64,000 bases of DNA from Hujiaoplasma nucleasis. GTDB lineage: Bacteria > Bacillota_I > Bacilli_A > Izemoplasmatales > Hujiaoplasmataceae. The notes under the pieces were generated by a model that made no database searches, was not told the origin of the DNA, and saw nothing but the letters and a program-made list of their open reading frames with translations. This document shows positions 27,682 through 37,300 of the stretch, in pieces (within the stretch, counting starts at the first letter, position 1; every line of letters starts with the position of its first letter). Position numbers and translations under genes: made by a program. The stretch covers positions 1,550,001 through 1,614,000 of the forward strand of contig NZ_CP051151.1 in the NCBI RefSeq assembly GCF_013745115.1, read 5' to 3'.

Positions 27682-27763
27682 TTAGTTGCACCTATTTACG
27701 ATACAACGAGCCGTACCATACCATAAGTAATTGGAACATATGATATAAAGCGCATAACAAAGG
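27680..27763 (+). repeat. att-like repeat R2
   Basis: The core GAGCCGTACCAT plus AAGTAA (27708-27730) carries a five-base tandem duplication (ACCATACCAT); without it the core would encode EPYHK-stop. The left flank AGTTGCA and ATACAAC matches R4. The tail ATATGATATAAAG then CGCATAACAAAGGC is conserved, but the terminator is lost. Confidence 0.7.
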
Positions 27764-27892
27764 CATATACATCGTTTAGCATTTACAATGCATGATTCAT
27801 ATATGGTCAGAATTACCTGTCTTTTATAATTGTTCACTATATAGTATAATTGAACAGGAAGAGATGATACTTCAGACATAGGAGGGGTTTGA

Positions 27893-28930
27893 ATGGCAAA
27901 AAAAGAATACACTACTATATTAGGTATCAGTATTTCACTATTTTTATTAGGTTTTCTATTGTTAGTAACTAGCACAGTTTTGCAAAACAGTGGAAGTGTA
28001 CAGCCGTGGATTTACAACATTCTAGGATTTAGTTTCTTTCCTGTTTGTTTAGCAAGTTTGTTTATATTATTAAAAAATCGTAAGAAGATCAAAGAATACG
28101 AAGATAACAAGAAAATGGAAAAAGGTAGAGAAATTGTTGAGAATAAAGATGATACACTCTTAAATCTCAATGCGTTGTTAGGGAACACTAAGAAATATTC
28201 ATTCATTATTCCGCTAGTTGCAGGTGTTGTATTGTTAACTTTATGGGGTGTTATACTTGATCTCTTAATGGGATATCAGCTCGAGGAATTTGATATCTAT
28301 AGTTCTTTATTGGTTATTATGGCTACTGGAATATCTTCTTTTGGGACATATTGGAGTTATCGTAGAAGAGTCAAATATCTAGAACTATATGATAAAGATA
28401 AAGAAACACTGAAAATTGAACTAATCGATATAAAAAACAATCAAGATAAACATACTAGAAATTATGATATTACAGATATAAATTATATTGATTCGCTTTT
28501 ATTGGGTTTGGGTGAAAACTTGCATCAAACCAATCCTGAAGAAGCCTTACTAAAATATCTTAAAAAAACATACGGACTAAAAAAATACAAAAACTTATGG
28601 TATTTTATACCTCCCCAAGTCTTTGGATTAATTTTCATTATATTTCATGGTGGTTTATCAGTCTTGAATGAAGGTAACTTTTGGTTCACATGGATTGGAA
28701 CAAACTTAGTATTCGGGACAATCTATATAATGTTTAGATTATCACAAAGAGAAGGTAAATACATTGTTGAAAACTATAAGCAAAACAAAAAAGATACAAT
28801 TAAGTACCTTGAGCAAAGGAGATTGGTTATATTAGGAATTAGTACAAGGTTCAACCCTCAAGTAAATACTTTGAAATACGATATATTAATCCACTTAATT
28901 AAGAGGGTTGATGTTAATCAGTTTGAATAA
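27893..28930 (+). CDS. Multi-pass membrane protein of unknown function (segment B)
   Basis: 345 residues with paired hydrophobic segments near 9-31, 39-58, 97-120, 135-150, 243-262 and 267-285. They are separated by cytoplasmic basic stretches (KNRKKIKEYEDNKK) and a central soluble loop. No enzymatic motif is recognised. It has a strong AGGAGGGG ribosome site. It is the only full gene between att copies R2 and R3, so it is a candidate single-gene cassette whose role is unknown. Confidence 0.65.
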   Translation: MAKKEYTTILGISISLFLLGFLLLVTSTVLQNSGSVQPWIYNILGFSFFPVCLASLFILLKNRKKIKEYEDNKKMEKGREIVENKDDTLLNLNALLGNTKKYSFIIPLVAGVVLLTLWGVILDLLMGYQLEEFDIYSSLLVIMATGISSFGTYWSYRRRVKYLELYDKDKETLKIELIDIKNNQDKHTRNYDITDINYIDSLLLGLGENLHQTNPEEALLKYLKKTYGLKKYKNLWYFIPPQVFGLIFIIFHGGLSVLNEGNFWFTWIGTNLVFGTIYIMFRLSQREGKYIVENYKQNKKDTIKYLEQRRLVILGISTRFNPQVNTLKYDILIHLIKRVDVNQFE

Positions 28931-28950
28931 ATATCGGGGTATTAATATGG

Positions 28951-29137
28951 AGTGTGATAAGATATTTGGAGAATTAAAGGACTAAATTGGCTTTATAATG
29001 AGTTGCTACCTTGTTTAGAGAGCGTTGTTGGATCTACAATTGCTTCAATTATTGTACTAATACTTTTTATTTGTATCCTTGCAATTGTAAGTGTGTCTAT
29101 AGGGGTTATAATTAGATTTTTTAGGGATATATTCTAG
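28951..29137 (+). pseudogene. Possible frameshifted small hydrophobic protein
   Basis: An ATG-initiated frame near 28957 reads MECDKIFGELKD and stops. A +1 frame continues WLYNELLPCLESVVGS and then a roughly 24-residue hydrophobic stretch, ending RFFRDIF at TAG 29135-29137. A single frameshift would join them into a ~60-residue single-TM protein. Alternatively, a TTG at 29003 starts a 44-residue peptide. Evidence is only the open frame and hydrophobicity. Confidence 0.3.
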
Positions 29138-29152
29138 ATGGAACATAACCCA

Positions 29153-29250
29153 TAATATGTTCCAACTAAAAATGAGACAACGAGCCATACTATAAGTAGT
29201 TGCGGCTTATGTCACAGACACCATAACAAAGCCCTTTTTGGGCTTTTTTT
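29153..29250 (+). repeat. att-like repeat R3
   Basis: The core GAGCCATACTATAAGTAG (29182-29199) encodes EPYYK-stop. The tail GTTGCGGCTTATG and ACACCATAACAAAGCCC matches R1. It ends in a strong hairpin, AAGCCC-TTTTT-GGGCTT, with eight following T. Confidence 0.78.
29229..29250 (+). terminator. Rho-independent terminator within R3
   Basis: AAGCCC and GGGCTT pair around a five-T loop, followed by a T run. It insulates segment B transcripts from the segment C promoter. Confidence 0.75.
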
Positions 29251-29268
29251 ATTATTTTCAGGGATGAA

Positions 29269-29364
29269 CTGACTTATAGAAATGTTTATGATATACTGAT
29301 TTTAGAAACCGTAAGGGGAAAACTATGCTGACCTCAAATGAGGGCTGTTTTTAAGGAGAGGTAT
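29269..29364 (+). promoter_or_regulatory. Promoter and shared leader of the Hachiman-like cassette (L2)
   Basis: The -35 CTGACT (29269-29274) and -10 TATACT (29292-29297) are 17 bases apart. The leader has ACCGTAAGGGG, the CCTC-AAAT-GAGG hairpin (29332-29343) and AAGGAGAGG. It is near-identical to L1 at 22440-22514 although the downstream genes are unrelated. Confidence 0.7.
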
Positions 29365-30141
29365 ATGTTTGACGTAACTACTGAAAAATATAATGGAGTA
29401 GAATTTCATTTTATAAAATATGAAAAATTTACAACTAGATTGAAAGATTATTTAGATGAATCACTTTCAACAATTTATAAAGGTGATTTCACTCGTGATA
29501 TTGAAGTTGTAAAAAACATGTTGAGAAAATTCTTTTTAAATAAGGCTAAATCAACTACTTTATATGGTTCAATAGCTGAACTGTTAATTCATTTATTTTT
29601 AAAGAATCAAGGCGCATTACAACTATCACTTTTTGGTAATCTTGAGGAGATTAGAACAATTAAGAAAGGTTTTGATGGATATTATTTACACAAGAATATC
29701 GAGTGGATTATGGAAAGTAAATCTAGTAAAAGTTCAACAAAAGGTGTTACACATTTAAAAAATATTAAAGAGTCTCATTCAGATATAGAAATGAAAATAA
29801 ATGGTAGTCGTCCTGAAATCAACCCATGGGAAAATGCATATAATCATGTGAGATTAATAGAAATTGATATAGACAAGAGTATTTATAACAATTTAAAAAG
29901 GATGTCGGATCTATATGAGAAAGATGTATTTCAAGAGATTGAAAAATATAACATTATTAACTCATCTACTATAGGGTTTAAATCGAATGAAAATATTTTT
30001 GATAAGTTTAGTGTAAATGACTTTGATAATTTTATTGCCCAATCCAAATTTAAAGATATGATTATCATTTGTATTGAACACAAAATTATTGTTGATATCT
30101 TGAGGTACTTCAATATAGAAAATGGTGATACATATGAGTAA
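29365..30141 (+). CDS. HamA-like (DUF1837) nuclease of a Hachiman-type defence system
   Basis: 258 residues. It has the DUF1837-type PD-(D/E)xK arrangement: Glu72 in YGSIAELLIHLF, Asp104 in KKGFDGYY, then Glu117-x-Lys119 in WIMESKSS. HamA partners a helicase in Hachiman and AbpA in AbpAB, and here a large helicase gene overlaps by eight bases. The start at 29365 is set by alignment of the leader with that of the PHP-ATPase and by AAGGAGAGG; an in-frame ATG at 29338 lies inside the leader hairpin and is rejected. Family assignment is from motifs and gene order. Confidence 0.72.
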   Translation: MFDVTTEKYNGVEFHFIKYEKFTTRLKDYLDESLSTIYKGDFTRDIEVVKNMLRKFFLNKAKSTTLYGSIAELLIHLFLKNQGALQLSLFGNLEEIRTIKKGFDGYYLHKNIEWIMESKSSKSSTKGVTHLKNIKESHSDIEMKINGSRPEINPWENAYNHVRLIEIDIDKSIYNNLKRMSDLYEKDVFQEIEKYNIINSSTIGFKSNENIFDKFSVNDFDNFIAQSKFKDMIIICIEHKIIVDILRYFNIENGDTYE

Positions 30142-32527
30142 AAATTTAAAACAAGATTTATCAAACCTTAAAAGAAATAATATGTTCCAAAATATCATGA
30201 AAAAATTATGTTTATCTAAAGAACTAGAGACTACTGAAGAAGTTTTTATACTGAATTTTGCAATGATCCTTATAGAAATGTATAAGAAGTATAACAAAAA
30301 AACATTAATTGAGTTCTCGTACTTCGTAATTTTGAAATATTCACTTACATCAAAAAATTATTTACCGTTATATGATTTTTCTTATGAAATGGGATTTTAC
30401 CCAATAATTGATGAGATTTTCAAACATAAACTAGTTGATTTCGATAGCCCTAGACAAGTAATTTACCATTCTTTAGTTAATGATTACAAGGATGATTATG
30501 TAAATACTTTTGAGCAAAAAGAGTCTAAAAGCAACTTCATTAAGTCTAAAGAAAAAGAAATTAGTTATACTGCACCTACATCATATGGCAAAAGTGAAGT
30601 TATGATATCTCTGGTAAAAGATGGAAATTATAACAATGTTTGTATTATTGTCCCCTCTAAATCATTGTTAGTTCAGACTTTCAATAGTCTTAAATCTTCT
30701 GAATTAAATTATAAATTGATTCTACATGATGAAATGTACAAGCCTGATGAATCTAGGAAGAATCTCTTTATTTTAACTCAAGAAAGGGCATTACGCTTAT
30801 TTGATAAATGGAAACCAGACTTTGACATCATTTTTGTTGATGAAGCACATAATTTGCTGGACTTAGATTCAGAGAGAAGGTCTGTTTTGTTAGCTAGATT
30901 TCTCAAAAAGTATAAGAAATCTAGAAATACTAGAATTGCATATCTTTCACCTTTTGTGGCTAAAACGTCTAGTTTGAAGATGAATGATGTAGAAATTTCT
31001 AATTATAAGATTGAATACAATATGAAAGAACCAGAATTGTATTTGTACAACAAACAATGTGAAACTTATTATTACAATCGATTTACTAACGAATTTTACT
31101 ATATAAAAACTGACTATGATTCGTATTTAGAATATATCATTGAAAATTCTAATCAGAAGAACTTTGTTTATATTACTCAACCAAAGAAGATTGAAGAGTT
31201 TGCCCATCAGTTAATTAAACATTTACCTGACATTGAATCAAATGATTTAGCTGAACTTATTTCAACAATAGAGGGTGAAGTCGATACTAATTATAATTTA
31301 GTAGAATGCTTAAAAAAAGGGGTAATATATCTTCATGCTCAAATGCCACAAATTATAAAAGAGTTTTTAGAGAGTAAGTTCAAAGAACTTTCAGATTTGA
31401 AGTGTGTAATAGGTAATAGTGTTGTTTTAGAAGGAATTAACATGCCTGTTCAAACTATGTTTATTTTGTCACAAAGTTATCTAAACGAGAAGAAAGCTCT
31501 TAACCTCATAGGAAGGGTGAATAGATTAAATTTTATTTTCAATTCAAAAGAGAATAATCTTGATATGCTTGTGCCAAGAATTCACTTTGTAGATACTGTT
31601 TACTATAATTCAAGAACATCAAAGCTAAGTAATTTCATGCTAAGATTACGTTCAACAGATTTTGATGATGACATTAAGAATCCTTTACTCGACAATTTCG
31701 AAAACATTACTGAAAAAGAAAGAGTAATACTACATGAAGAGGAATGCTTAGATGAAGATACAAAAGAAGATGTTATCAAAAATCTTGAGAAAACATTAAT
31801 CAAAAATGGAGTAAGTAAATTTTATAAGAACTTTGAAGTTAGTTTAAAAAGAATTTACAATAATATTGTGAAATTAAGAGATAATTATGAGAACATATAT
31901 GACAGGCTATATGCAATATTTATTCGATCTAATGAGAATAATACTGTGTATGGAGTAAAAAGGTTGCAAAAACCCGAGGCTAGAATGTTCTACCATTATT
32001 ACTTAGCTAACAACTATTTCAAAGGTCTAAAAGAGAATATTAGATTGCAATATACATTTTATAAAACAAAAGTTAATGATGATTACAAATTGTATGTTGA
32101 TAAGTTCGGAGAGATTTCATATAGAAGTGATGATTATGAAGAATCCTTCAAGAAATGCTATATTAATTTAAAAGGGAAATCTGATAAGGATTTAAAAAAC
32201 ATTGCAATTAGAAAAATAAGTGTGGAAGAAAAATTTATCAAGTATACATTGGGATCATTTGTAGATGCGATGTATGAATTAGGTTTAATTGTTCTTGAGG
32301 AATACAACTATTTCCACTATGGTACAACGAGATTAGAAGAATTAGATCTTATATATAGGGGAATACCATTTTATCTTGTAAAAGCTATAACAGATGACAA
32401 ACAAATTGAAAACATTATTATAGATAATTTTGGGAACCTATTAGCGAATCAAATATTTTTAGAATATCTAAAGACAAAACCAGTTCTTTTTAGATTTGAA
32501 GTAGAAAAATATATCATGAATGTTTAA
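30134..32527 (+). CDS. HamB-like superfamily 2 helicase
   Basis: About 797-residue DExH helicase. Motif I is APTSYGKSEV, motif II FVDEAHNLL, motif III AYLSPF, motif V VVLEGINMPVQT and motif VI LIGRVNRLN. A long helical C-terminal region follows. In Hachiman the helicase senses damaged or abnormal DNA and releases the HamA nuclease. The ATG at 30134 overlaps the hamA-like stop (ATGAGTAA); an ATG at 30122 is possible but has no ribosome site. Confidence 0.78.
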   Translation: MSKNLKQDLSNLKRNNMFQNIMKKLCLSKELETTEEVFILNFAMILIEMYKKYNKKTLIEFSYFVILKYSLTSKNYLPLYDFSYEMGFYPIIDEIFKHKLVDFDSPRQVIYHSLVNDYKDDYVNTFEQKESKSNFIKSKEKEISYTAPTSYGKSEVMISLVKDGNYNNVCIIVPSKSLLVQTFNSLKSSELNYKLILHDEMYKPDESRKNLFILTQERALRLFDKWKPDFDIIFVDEAHNLLDLDSERRSVLLARFLKKYKKSRNTRIAYLSPFVAKTSSLKMNDVEISNYKIEYNMKEPELYLYNKQCETYYYNRFTNEFYYIKTDYDSYLEYIIENSNQKNFVYITQPKKIEEFAHQLIKHLPDIESNDLAELISTIEGEVDTNYNLVECLKKGVIYLHAQMPQIIKEFLESKFKELSDLKCVIGNSVVLEGINMPVQTMFILSQSYLNEKKALNLIGRVNRLNFIFNSKENNLDMLVPRIHFVDTVYYNSRTSKLSNFMLRLRSTDFDDDIKNPLLDNFENITEKERVILHEEECLDEDTKEDVIKNLEKTLIKNGVSKFYKNFEVSLKRIYNNIVKLRDNYENIYDRLYAIFIRSNENNTVYGVKRLQKPEARMFYHYYLANNYFKGLKENIRLQYTFYKTKVNDDYKLYVDKFGEISYRSDDYEESFKKCYINLKGKSDKDLKNIAIRKISVEEKFIKYTLGSFVDAMYELGLIVLEEYNYFHYGTTRLEELDLIYRGIPFYLVKAITDDKQIENIIIDNFGNLLANQIFLEYLKTKPVLFRFEVEKYIMNV

Positions 32528-32539
32528 AAGGAGTTAACT

Positions 32540-33298
32540 ATGGTTGATTATGAAAAAAGAAGGTACGCAATTTTAAAAGAATATTTTAAAAATAAAAATA
32601 GATATATATACGAGAAACACATAGTGTCTATTTTAGATGATCTAAAAGAAATGTTTGACAAACATAGTGTAGTTATGGAACAGGGAACCATATTATATAG
32701 AAGTCAAATTGGTTCTGAATGGGTTGAAGAAAATGGTAATGGGCAGTTACTACCTTATAATAAGGCTAGAATGTATCCAAGAAAAAGACTTGCTCGAGAA
32801 GGAAGAGCAAACCCTAAGGGAATTCCCTACTTATATTTAGCATCCGACACTGAAACATCACTCAATGAGGTTAGAGCATGGCCAGGACAGGAAGTGTCAA
32901 CGTGTACATTTACAAGCGAAAAAGAGCTAAGATTAGTAGATCTAAGTAAAAAAAGAGAGTCAGGACTAGCATCAATGGTTATCAATATCAAAAAGGGTAA
33001 GATTATGTCCAAAGATTCTAATGACAACTTACTTGGTGAAATTAATCAGGCTTTTACTACTCCAGTGAGAAATTCGGATGATTCATCAGATTATGTAGTC
33101 ACACAAATTATATCAGAACTTATAAAAACAGAAGGATATGATGGGATTGTGTATAACTCTTATTTTACAAAAAGTGGTAAGAATATTGTGATTTTCGATA
33201 GTTCTAATATGATCATTAAGAATGGTCTTGTTTTTAGAATAAATGCATTTAATATTGAATATGAGCAAATTTCGAATGCTGTTCGATATAAAAATTAA
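32540..33298 (+). CDS. RES-domain protein (putative NAD-degrading toxin) in the Hachiman-like operon
   Basis: 252 residues. RES-domain features are visible: ILYRSQIG (Arg), GRANPKGIPYLYLASD, ETSLNEVRAWPG (Glu) and GYDGIVYNSYF plus KSGKNIVIF (Ser region). RES proteins of toxin-antitoxin systems degrade NAD+. Here no antitoxin gene follows, and the gene is twelve bases behind the helicase with an AAAGGAG site, so I infer it is a third component or abortive effector of the system. Confidence 0.75.
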   Translation: MVDYEKRRYAILKEYFKNKNRYIYEKHIVSILDDLKEMFDKHSVVMEQGTILYRSQIGSEWVEENGNGQLLPYNKARMYPRKRLAREGRANPKGIPYLYLASDTETSLNEVRAWPGQEVSTCTFTSEKELRLVDLSKKRESGLASMVINIKKGKIMSKDSNDNLLGEINQAFTTPVRNSDDSSDYVVTQIISELIKTEGYDGIVYNSYFTKSGKNIVIFDSSNMIIKNGLVFRINAFNIEYEQISNAVRYKN

Positions 33299-33320
33299 CT
33301 AGATTTTAATTGTTAAACGA

Positions 33321-33420
33321 TTCATATTAAGTTGCAATTAAAAGTGATACAACGAGCCATATCATAAATGATTAAAAAAATGATATAAAAAGCATATCAA
33401 AGCCCTTTCGGGCTTTTTTT
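33321..33420 (+). repeat. att-like repeat R4
   Basis: The core GAGCCATATCATAAATGA (33354-33371) encodes EPYHK-stop and differs at two positions from the staphylococcal core GAAGCATATCATAAATGA. The left flank AGTTGCAATTAAAAGTGATA resembles R2. The tail ATGATATAAAAAGCATATC is followed by a terminator. Confidence 0.8.
33399..33420 (+). terminator. Rho-independent terminator within R4
   Basis: Perfect stem AAAGCCC (33399-33405) and GGGCTTT (33410-33416), loop TTTC, then T residues. It ends the HamA-HamB-RES transcript. Confidence 0.85.
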
Positions 33421-33809
33421 ATTTGATAGGGACATGTAACATATATGAATTTGTATCCAAAAGATGAAAAATTATTTGAGACTATACTATATATGGTGGA
33501 ATACTTCATACAATTAACTTTTCCTATTCCAAGGATATAAAATCTTAAAAAAGAATCGAGAATACTTGAAGGAGGTCTTTCAAGAGAAATAATAATTTTA
33601 TGACAAGATTTTGTAGGTTATATCATATTAGAATAAGGTGTGAGTTTAAGAAATTCAATATCATCCTTTTTACTATCTATCAATGTATCAATTTTTAGTG
33701 ATATGCTTTTTTTTATAACCTGTGTTATTATTGTTAATGAAATATATTTCAGGACATTGTTTAAAAACTTGTGTATATATTTACAGAAGCAATTTATTGT
33801 GCTTATTGA
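33421..33809. other. Gene-poor start of segment D
   Basis: About 390 bases of AT-rich DNA between R4 and the sigma factor gene. A 70-codon open frame (33640-33852) overlaps the sigma gene, lacks a ribosome site and looks random. A CTTGAA/TTCAAG inverted repeat is near 33569. No clear promoter boxes were found; an ECF-type autoregulated promoter could lie here. Confidence 0.5.
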
Positions 33810-34352
33810 ATGGAGAACTGCGTGGATTACAATATTATTAAAGAAATTTTAAACGGAGATAAAAATCAATTTAATCAACTCATAGATAAGTACTACTATG
33901 AGATCTTTAAGTTTACATATAATCAAGTGAACGATGTCGAAAAGACAAAAGATGTTGTTCAAGAAATATTCATGAGGATATATAAAAAGCTAAGCAAATA
34001 TAATCCTAAGAAAGCGTCTTTTAGAACATGGATCTATAGGATTGCGAATAACTACTGCATTAATTACCATCGAGACCATCATAAAGATCAACATCTTGTT
34101 CTTCATGGAGAAAGAATATCGGATTCTGAAGATATATTGAACAACTTGATAAAAAAGGAAGATGTTTCATATATTTTAGATCTTATGGAAAAAAACTTGA
34201 GTCAAAGAAACTACAAAATACTGATTTTGCATTTTTATAGCGATTTATCGCAAACAGATATTGGAGAAACTATGAATCTTGCGCCTAAAACAGTTAGAAA
34301 TATTGTTTCAGAAAGCATTCAAAAAATTAGAGCATTAGTCGGAGGTGAATGA
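33810..34352 (+). CDS. ECF-type RNA polymerase sigma factor
   Basis: 180-residue sigma-70 family protein of the extracytoplasmic-function class. Region 2 is visible (KYYYEIFKFTYNQ, KDVVQEIFMRIYKKL, SFRTWIYRIANNYCINYHR). Region 4 has the helix-turn-helix LSQTDIGETMNLAPKTVRNIV. An in-frame GTG at 33822 with TGGAGA upstream is a credible alternative start. It overlaps no gene but is one base short of the GGAGG-led anti-sigma-like gene, as in sigma/anti-sigma pairs. It ends in TGA. Confidence 0.88.
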   Translation: MENCVDYNIIKEILNGDKNQFNQLIDKYYYEIFKFTYNQVNDVEKTKDVVQEIFMRIYKKLSKYNPKKASFRTWIYRIANNYCINYHRDHHKDQHLVLHGERISDSEDILNNLIKKEDVSYILDLMEKNLSQRNYKILILHFYSDLSQTDIGETMNLAPKTVRNIVSESIQKIRALVGGE

Positions 34353-34353
34353 C

Positions 34354-37300
34354 TTGTATAATTATAAAAAAACATGTTTAATCACAGATCAAGATATTCA
34401 TTTATTTTATAATGAAGAAAAGAATAAAATTATGTCCAGCATTAATGAAGTGAAATCAGAAAATCTTTATATATTTCCCTTTATTAAATATGCTTGGATG
34501 CCTGTTTTACTGATAATTGTTAGCCTTAGTCTTATTTTGTTTATCAAACCAATTACAGGAGATGATGATAGGCAGATTTTTAAAAATAATTTTCATTTGG
34601 TGAGTCAAAAATTATCAGATATAGTTGATCATGCTAGTATCAATGATTTAAGTAAGCACAGAACAAATCAGATGAAAGAATTATCTTATTCCAAATTTAT
34701 AGATAGACAATCCCTCTTAGATGCATATCTTAAAGGTGAAACAAATATTGTATATGATGACTATTTAGAGCAACTTTTAACAACCAAGGACTTTATAGAA
34801 GACATTGAAGATATTGTTTTGAATTCATCGAATTGGCAGTTAGATGAGGACATTATCCCTGATGAAAATATAGATGTATCCTTTAGGTTCCTTTTGTCTA
34901 GTGATGACTATATTGTGATCAAAAAGAGGAGTGGCCAAGAATATTCAACAATAAAACTTGGTATAGAAAGTAATCAACTTATTTATTATGATATCCATTA
35001 TAGTTACGATTTTTCTTCGGATTTCATTAATAATGAAGCATCACTAAATTTTAATTATTTTCATTTTATTGAAGATGATCAAGCTGTATATATTAATAGT
35101 CTAACTGATCTATTTACATTAAGATATACATCAATTATTGATGGATCTCAATTCACAATTAGTCGGGGTAATCAGGTTGTTGAAGGACTAGAATCCTCAG
35201 ATGGCTATAGCTTTTACTCATATGACTCAGAGGCTTTGGTCACACGATACTTTCAAGTCGTGGATGAAGTTATTGTATCTGAAACCTTTGATGTTTATAG
35301 TAACCATGGTTTGTTATACCGGTATGAGGACCTAGATTATTCTAGTGACTTAACTTACTTATATGTTAATATAGTGCCGGCTCTAGGTTGGGACTACTTG
35401 TGCATTGAAGACACAGATGATCAGTTAGAAGGTGTATATTTAGAAGATGGGTCTCCTTTATTTACGGGTCATATCTATTATACATATACACCAAAATATG
35501 GATATGCTGCTTTTAAACAAACCATTGAAAAAAATGATTTCTCTGATGACCATTTTAAATTAACTGAGTATGGAATGAATTTATCAGAAGAAAAGGCAAG
35601 CATTGAGTATTTAGATTCAATTAGGATATCAAACTTTGAACAAGCGAAAGAAGATTTCTTTGTCGAGGGAATAGATTTCTTTACAGAGGATTTAAAATCA
35701 GAATTATACAATTATATCGACAAAGATCTATTGATTGAATTTAATGCTGAAAGCAATTCTGGGGAGGATATTGTTACTGGAGATGTTGAGGCTTTTGAAA
35801 ATGAAATATTTGATTTTGAACAAGCTTTTTCATTAAAAGGGCATTTGGTTATGGAAAGTGATGTAACAATTGCTGTTTATGACGGCGACCACCTTATCCA
35901 AAGTCAAGTGAACAGTCAACATACTAAATACGATATATTAGATATGTATTTAGAAAGAAGAACATTTAGTGGTCAATTGTTTGGGACGCAAGAAATCATC
36001 ATGGCTTATGAGGGACAATTAGTTTCATTTACAAATGATGATGGACCTGTTACTGATTTTGAAATTGTGAGTCAGTCAGCGAGTCCTCAAATTTTTATGG
36101 AATATTTAATGACCGAATATCCTGAATTGGATTTATTAGATGGGGTGAACCATATTGAGTCTCAAGGACAGGGTGTTTATAAAGTGACCTTAAATGATGA
36201 TTTTTTTGGAGACGAGATCAATATGGATTTGGTTTTCAATCAAATGGGCATTGATGGGTTCTCAGAGGCAATGATTGAAGCCATCTATACCTTTAATCAA
36301 AATCATCAATCATATGATGTTGTACTTACAATCACTGGGCTGAAAACAATTGAAGGCGCCTATGATGTGACATATATAGAAACAACCAATGTTTCTATTG
36401 AATCTTTTATAAAAAAGAATCCTTTAGAATCACTTATCTTTTTTAGGTTACCGCAAACAAGGGATGGTATTATATTTGATTCAAATATCAATCAATTAAA
36501 TGTCTATTATATTAATGAGGGTGAATCATGGATGAGGTTGTATTTAGAAGAGGGTGTCTATTCCTCGAGTATTTATGGAAGTTCTAATAGCAACTTATCT
36601 TATGTCTTAATTGATGAGAATGGACAAATAATTGATGATAGTAACTATCGATTTGAAATTGGTGCGTCTGGTTATTATTACTATAAGTTCAACTCTTCTG
36701 TTAAACAGCGAATAGATACAAGGATTAGTGAAAACCCTTATCCTAAGAACCAAGATATCACAATGGATCAAAGTAATGATCTCATTGAATTGTATAGTCA
36801 ATTAGAGACGGATACTTATAACTTGTTTACCAATATAGATGATAAAGAGAGGGTATTGCGTTTAACATTAAATCCTATAAATCAAGATTTTTTAGTCATC
36901 AACGAATTAGATGCTTTGGGAGATTACATCAACGATTATTTTTTCGAAAATTATGTAAATGTTGTTTATATTTTAATCCCTGAGAATACTAGAGTTGATT
37001 TTGAGATTTCAGGTATGTATCAAGGTCAATTTTCTTTTGCTTATGACTACCTATATCCTCCAGTATCTGAAGAATCGGATGTAAGATATGAAGTTGATAA
37101 TCTTGATGATTTTCCTCATGCTATCATGAACGAATATGTGACAAAGGTGAGGTATGATTTTAGTATTGAAGAAGAAGGTTATTATAAGTTAGATAAAAAT
37201 ATGATTACTTTTGGACTTTATCTAGATTTAAAAATGGCCCTTTATGATTCCGAGGGTACAAGACTTAGAATTTCGGACCATGCCATATATGAAACATTGC

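Noticed and set aside
29338-29364. Earlier ATG for the HamA-like gene
   Set aside because: It lies in the leader hairpin conserved with the PHP-ATPase leader; the ATG at 29365 has the AAGGAGAGG site.
33421-33480. Third copy of the shared leader after R4
   Set aside because: Only a short AGGGA match; promoter spacing, ACCGTAAGGGG and the hairpin are missing.
33640-33852. 70-codon ORF before the sigma factor
   Set aside because: No ribosome site, overlaps the sigma gene in another frame, composition looks random.
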